From: JBBRSC01 sp038245795
Lineage (GTDB): Bacteria > Actinomycetota > Acidimicrobiia > Acidimicrobiales > Microtrichaceae
Length of the DNA: 6,010 bases
Assembly (NCBI GenBank): GCA_038245795.1
Contig: JBBRSC010000213.1
Coordinates: forward strand, 1-6,010
Direction of reading: 5' to 3'
The notes under the pieces: generated by a model
Seen by the model: the letters and a program-made list of their open reading frames with translations, nothing else
Told to the model about the DNA's origin: nothing
Database searches by the model: none
Translations under genes and position numbers: made by a program
Shown here: in pieces, positions 5,849 to 6,010 of the stretch
Position numbering within the stretch: the first letter of the stretch is position 1
Layout: each line of letters starts with the position of its first letter

Positions 5849-6010
5849 TGCGCGATGAGCTGCTCGACCCGAGCGAACACTTCGACGATGTCGTTGCGGA
5901 TGCTGCCGACCGTGCCTCCGTCGCCGAGGCATCGCGCGATCCGGCGTCCCCCGACAACAGCCACGCCGACCTTGTGGCTTTGCGGCCACGGACGCTCGAA
6001 GAGTTCGTCG
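5848..6010 (+). CDS. ruvB: Holliday junction ATP-dependent helicase RuvB, 5' part, cut by window edge
   Basis: The first 54 codons of the hexameric AAA+ motor that drives branch migration with RuvA. The visible end LRPRTLEEFV (45-54) is the start of the conserved RuvB core (family: RPxxLxEFxGQ). Walker A and later motifs lie beyond the window. The frame starts at the ATG within TGATG at the ruvA stop, with weak GGTGAG 3 bases upstream. It is the only plausible start, since no other ATG or GTG precedes the core except a GTG two codons before LRP. The N-terminal tail before the core is about 44 residues, rich in Asp, Ala and Glu, and roughly 20 residues longer than in E. coli; it looks disordered. 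The assignment rests on the short core motif plus the ruvC-ruvA context, which together are strong. Confidence 0.92.
   Translation, partial: MRDELLDPSEHFDDVVADAADRASVAEASRDPASPDNSHADLVALRPRTLEEFV

Overview
The window is compact, GC-rich bacterial chromosome with almost no intergenic space. It reads as an actinobacterium. The order pdxS-pdxT-yebC ... ruvC-ruvA-ruvB is the classic actinobacterial vitamin B6 / Holliday-junction neighbourhood, and the PdxS protein has the actinobacterial sequence style. GTG starts are used, and several junctions are 4-base start/stop overlaps. A deep-branching group such as Acidimicrobiia is my guess, but the sequence alone does not prove it.

Region 1 (about 1-2775, + strand) is a tight four-gene cluster. 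pdxS and pdxT overlap by 4 bases and encode the two subunits of the ribose-5-phosphate-dependent pyridoxal 5'-phosphate synthase. yebC follows after 21 bases (YebC/PmpR/TACO1 family, a translation or regulatory factor). A 1-Cys peroxiredoxin of the BCP/AhpE type starts 2 bases after the yebC stop. Every key catalytic residue I checked is present.

Region 2 (2785-about 4667, - strand) is a two-gene ABC-2 type exporter: an ATPase followed by a six-helix permease, joined by an ATGA overlap. It runs against the flanking genes and separates yebC from ruvC, which are normally close neighbours in this phylum. Its 3' end meets the peroxiredoxin gene tail to tail with only 9 bases between the stops.

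Region 3 (4668-4742) is the only real promoter region in the window. It is a 75-base divergent spacer between the ABC operon and ruvC. It holds a -10-like TAGAGT placed so that transcription would begin at or beside the ruvC ATG, suggesting a leaderless mRNA. A 10-of-12 match to the actinobacterial LexA (SOS) box TCGAAC-N4-GTTCGA lies across that start. On the opposite strand a 15-codon leader-like ORF has the best ribosome-binding site in the spacer, and its stop overlaps the GTG proposed as the ABC ATPase start.

Region 4 (4743-6010, + strand) is ruvC-ruvA-ruvB, with ruvB cut by the window edge. These encode the RuvABC branch-migration and resolution machine and look translationally coupled (ATGA and TGATG junctions).

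Nothing in the window looks like a mobile element, CRISPR array, RNA gene or wholly new system. The observations most worth following up are the regulatory architecture at ruvC and the ABC operon placed inside a conserved neighbourhood.
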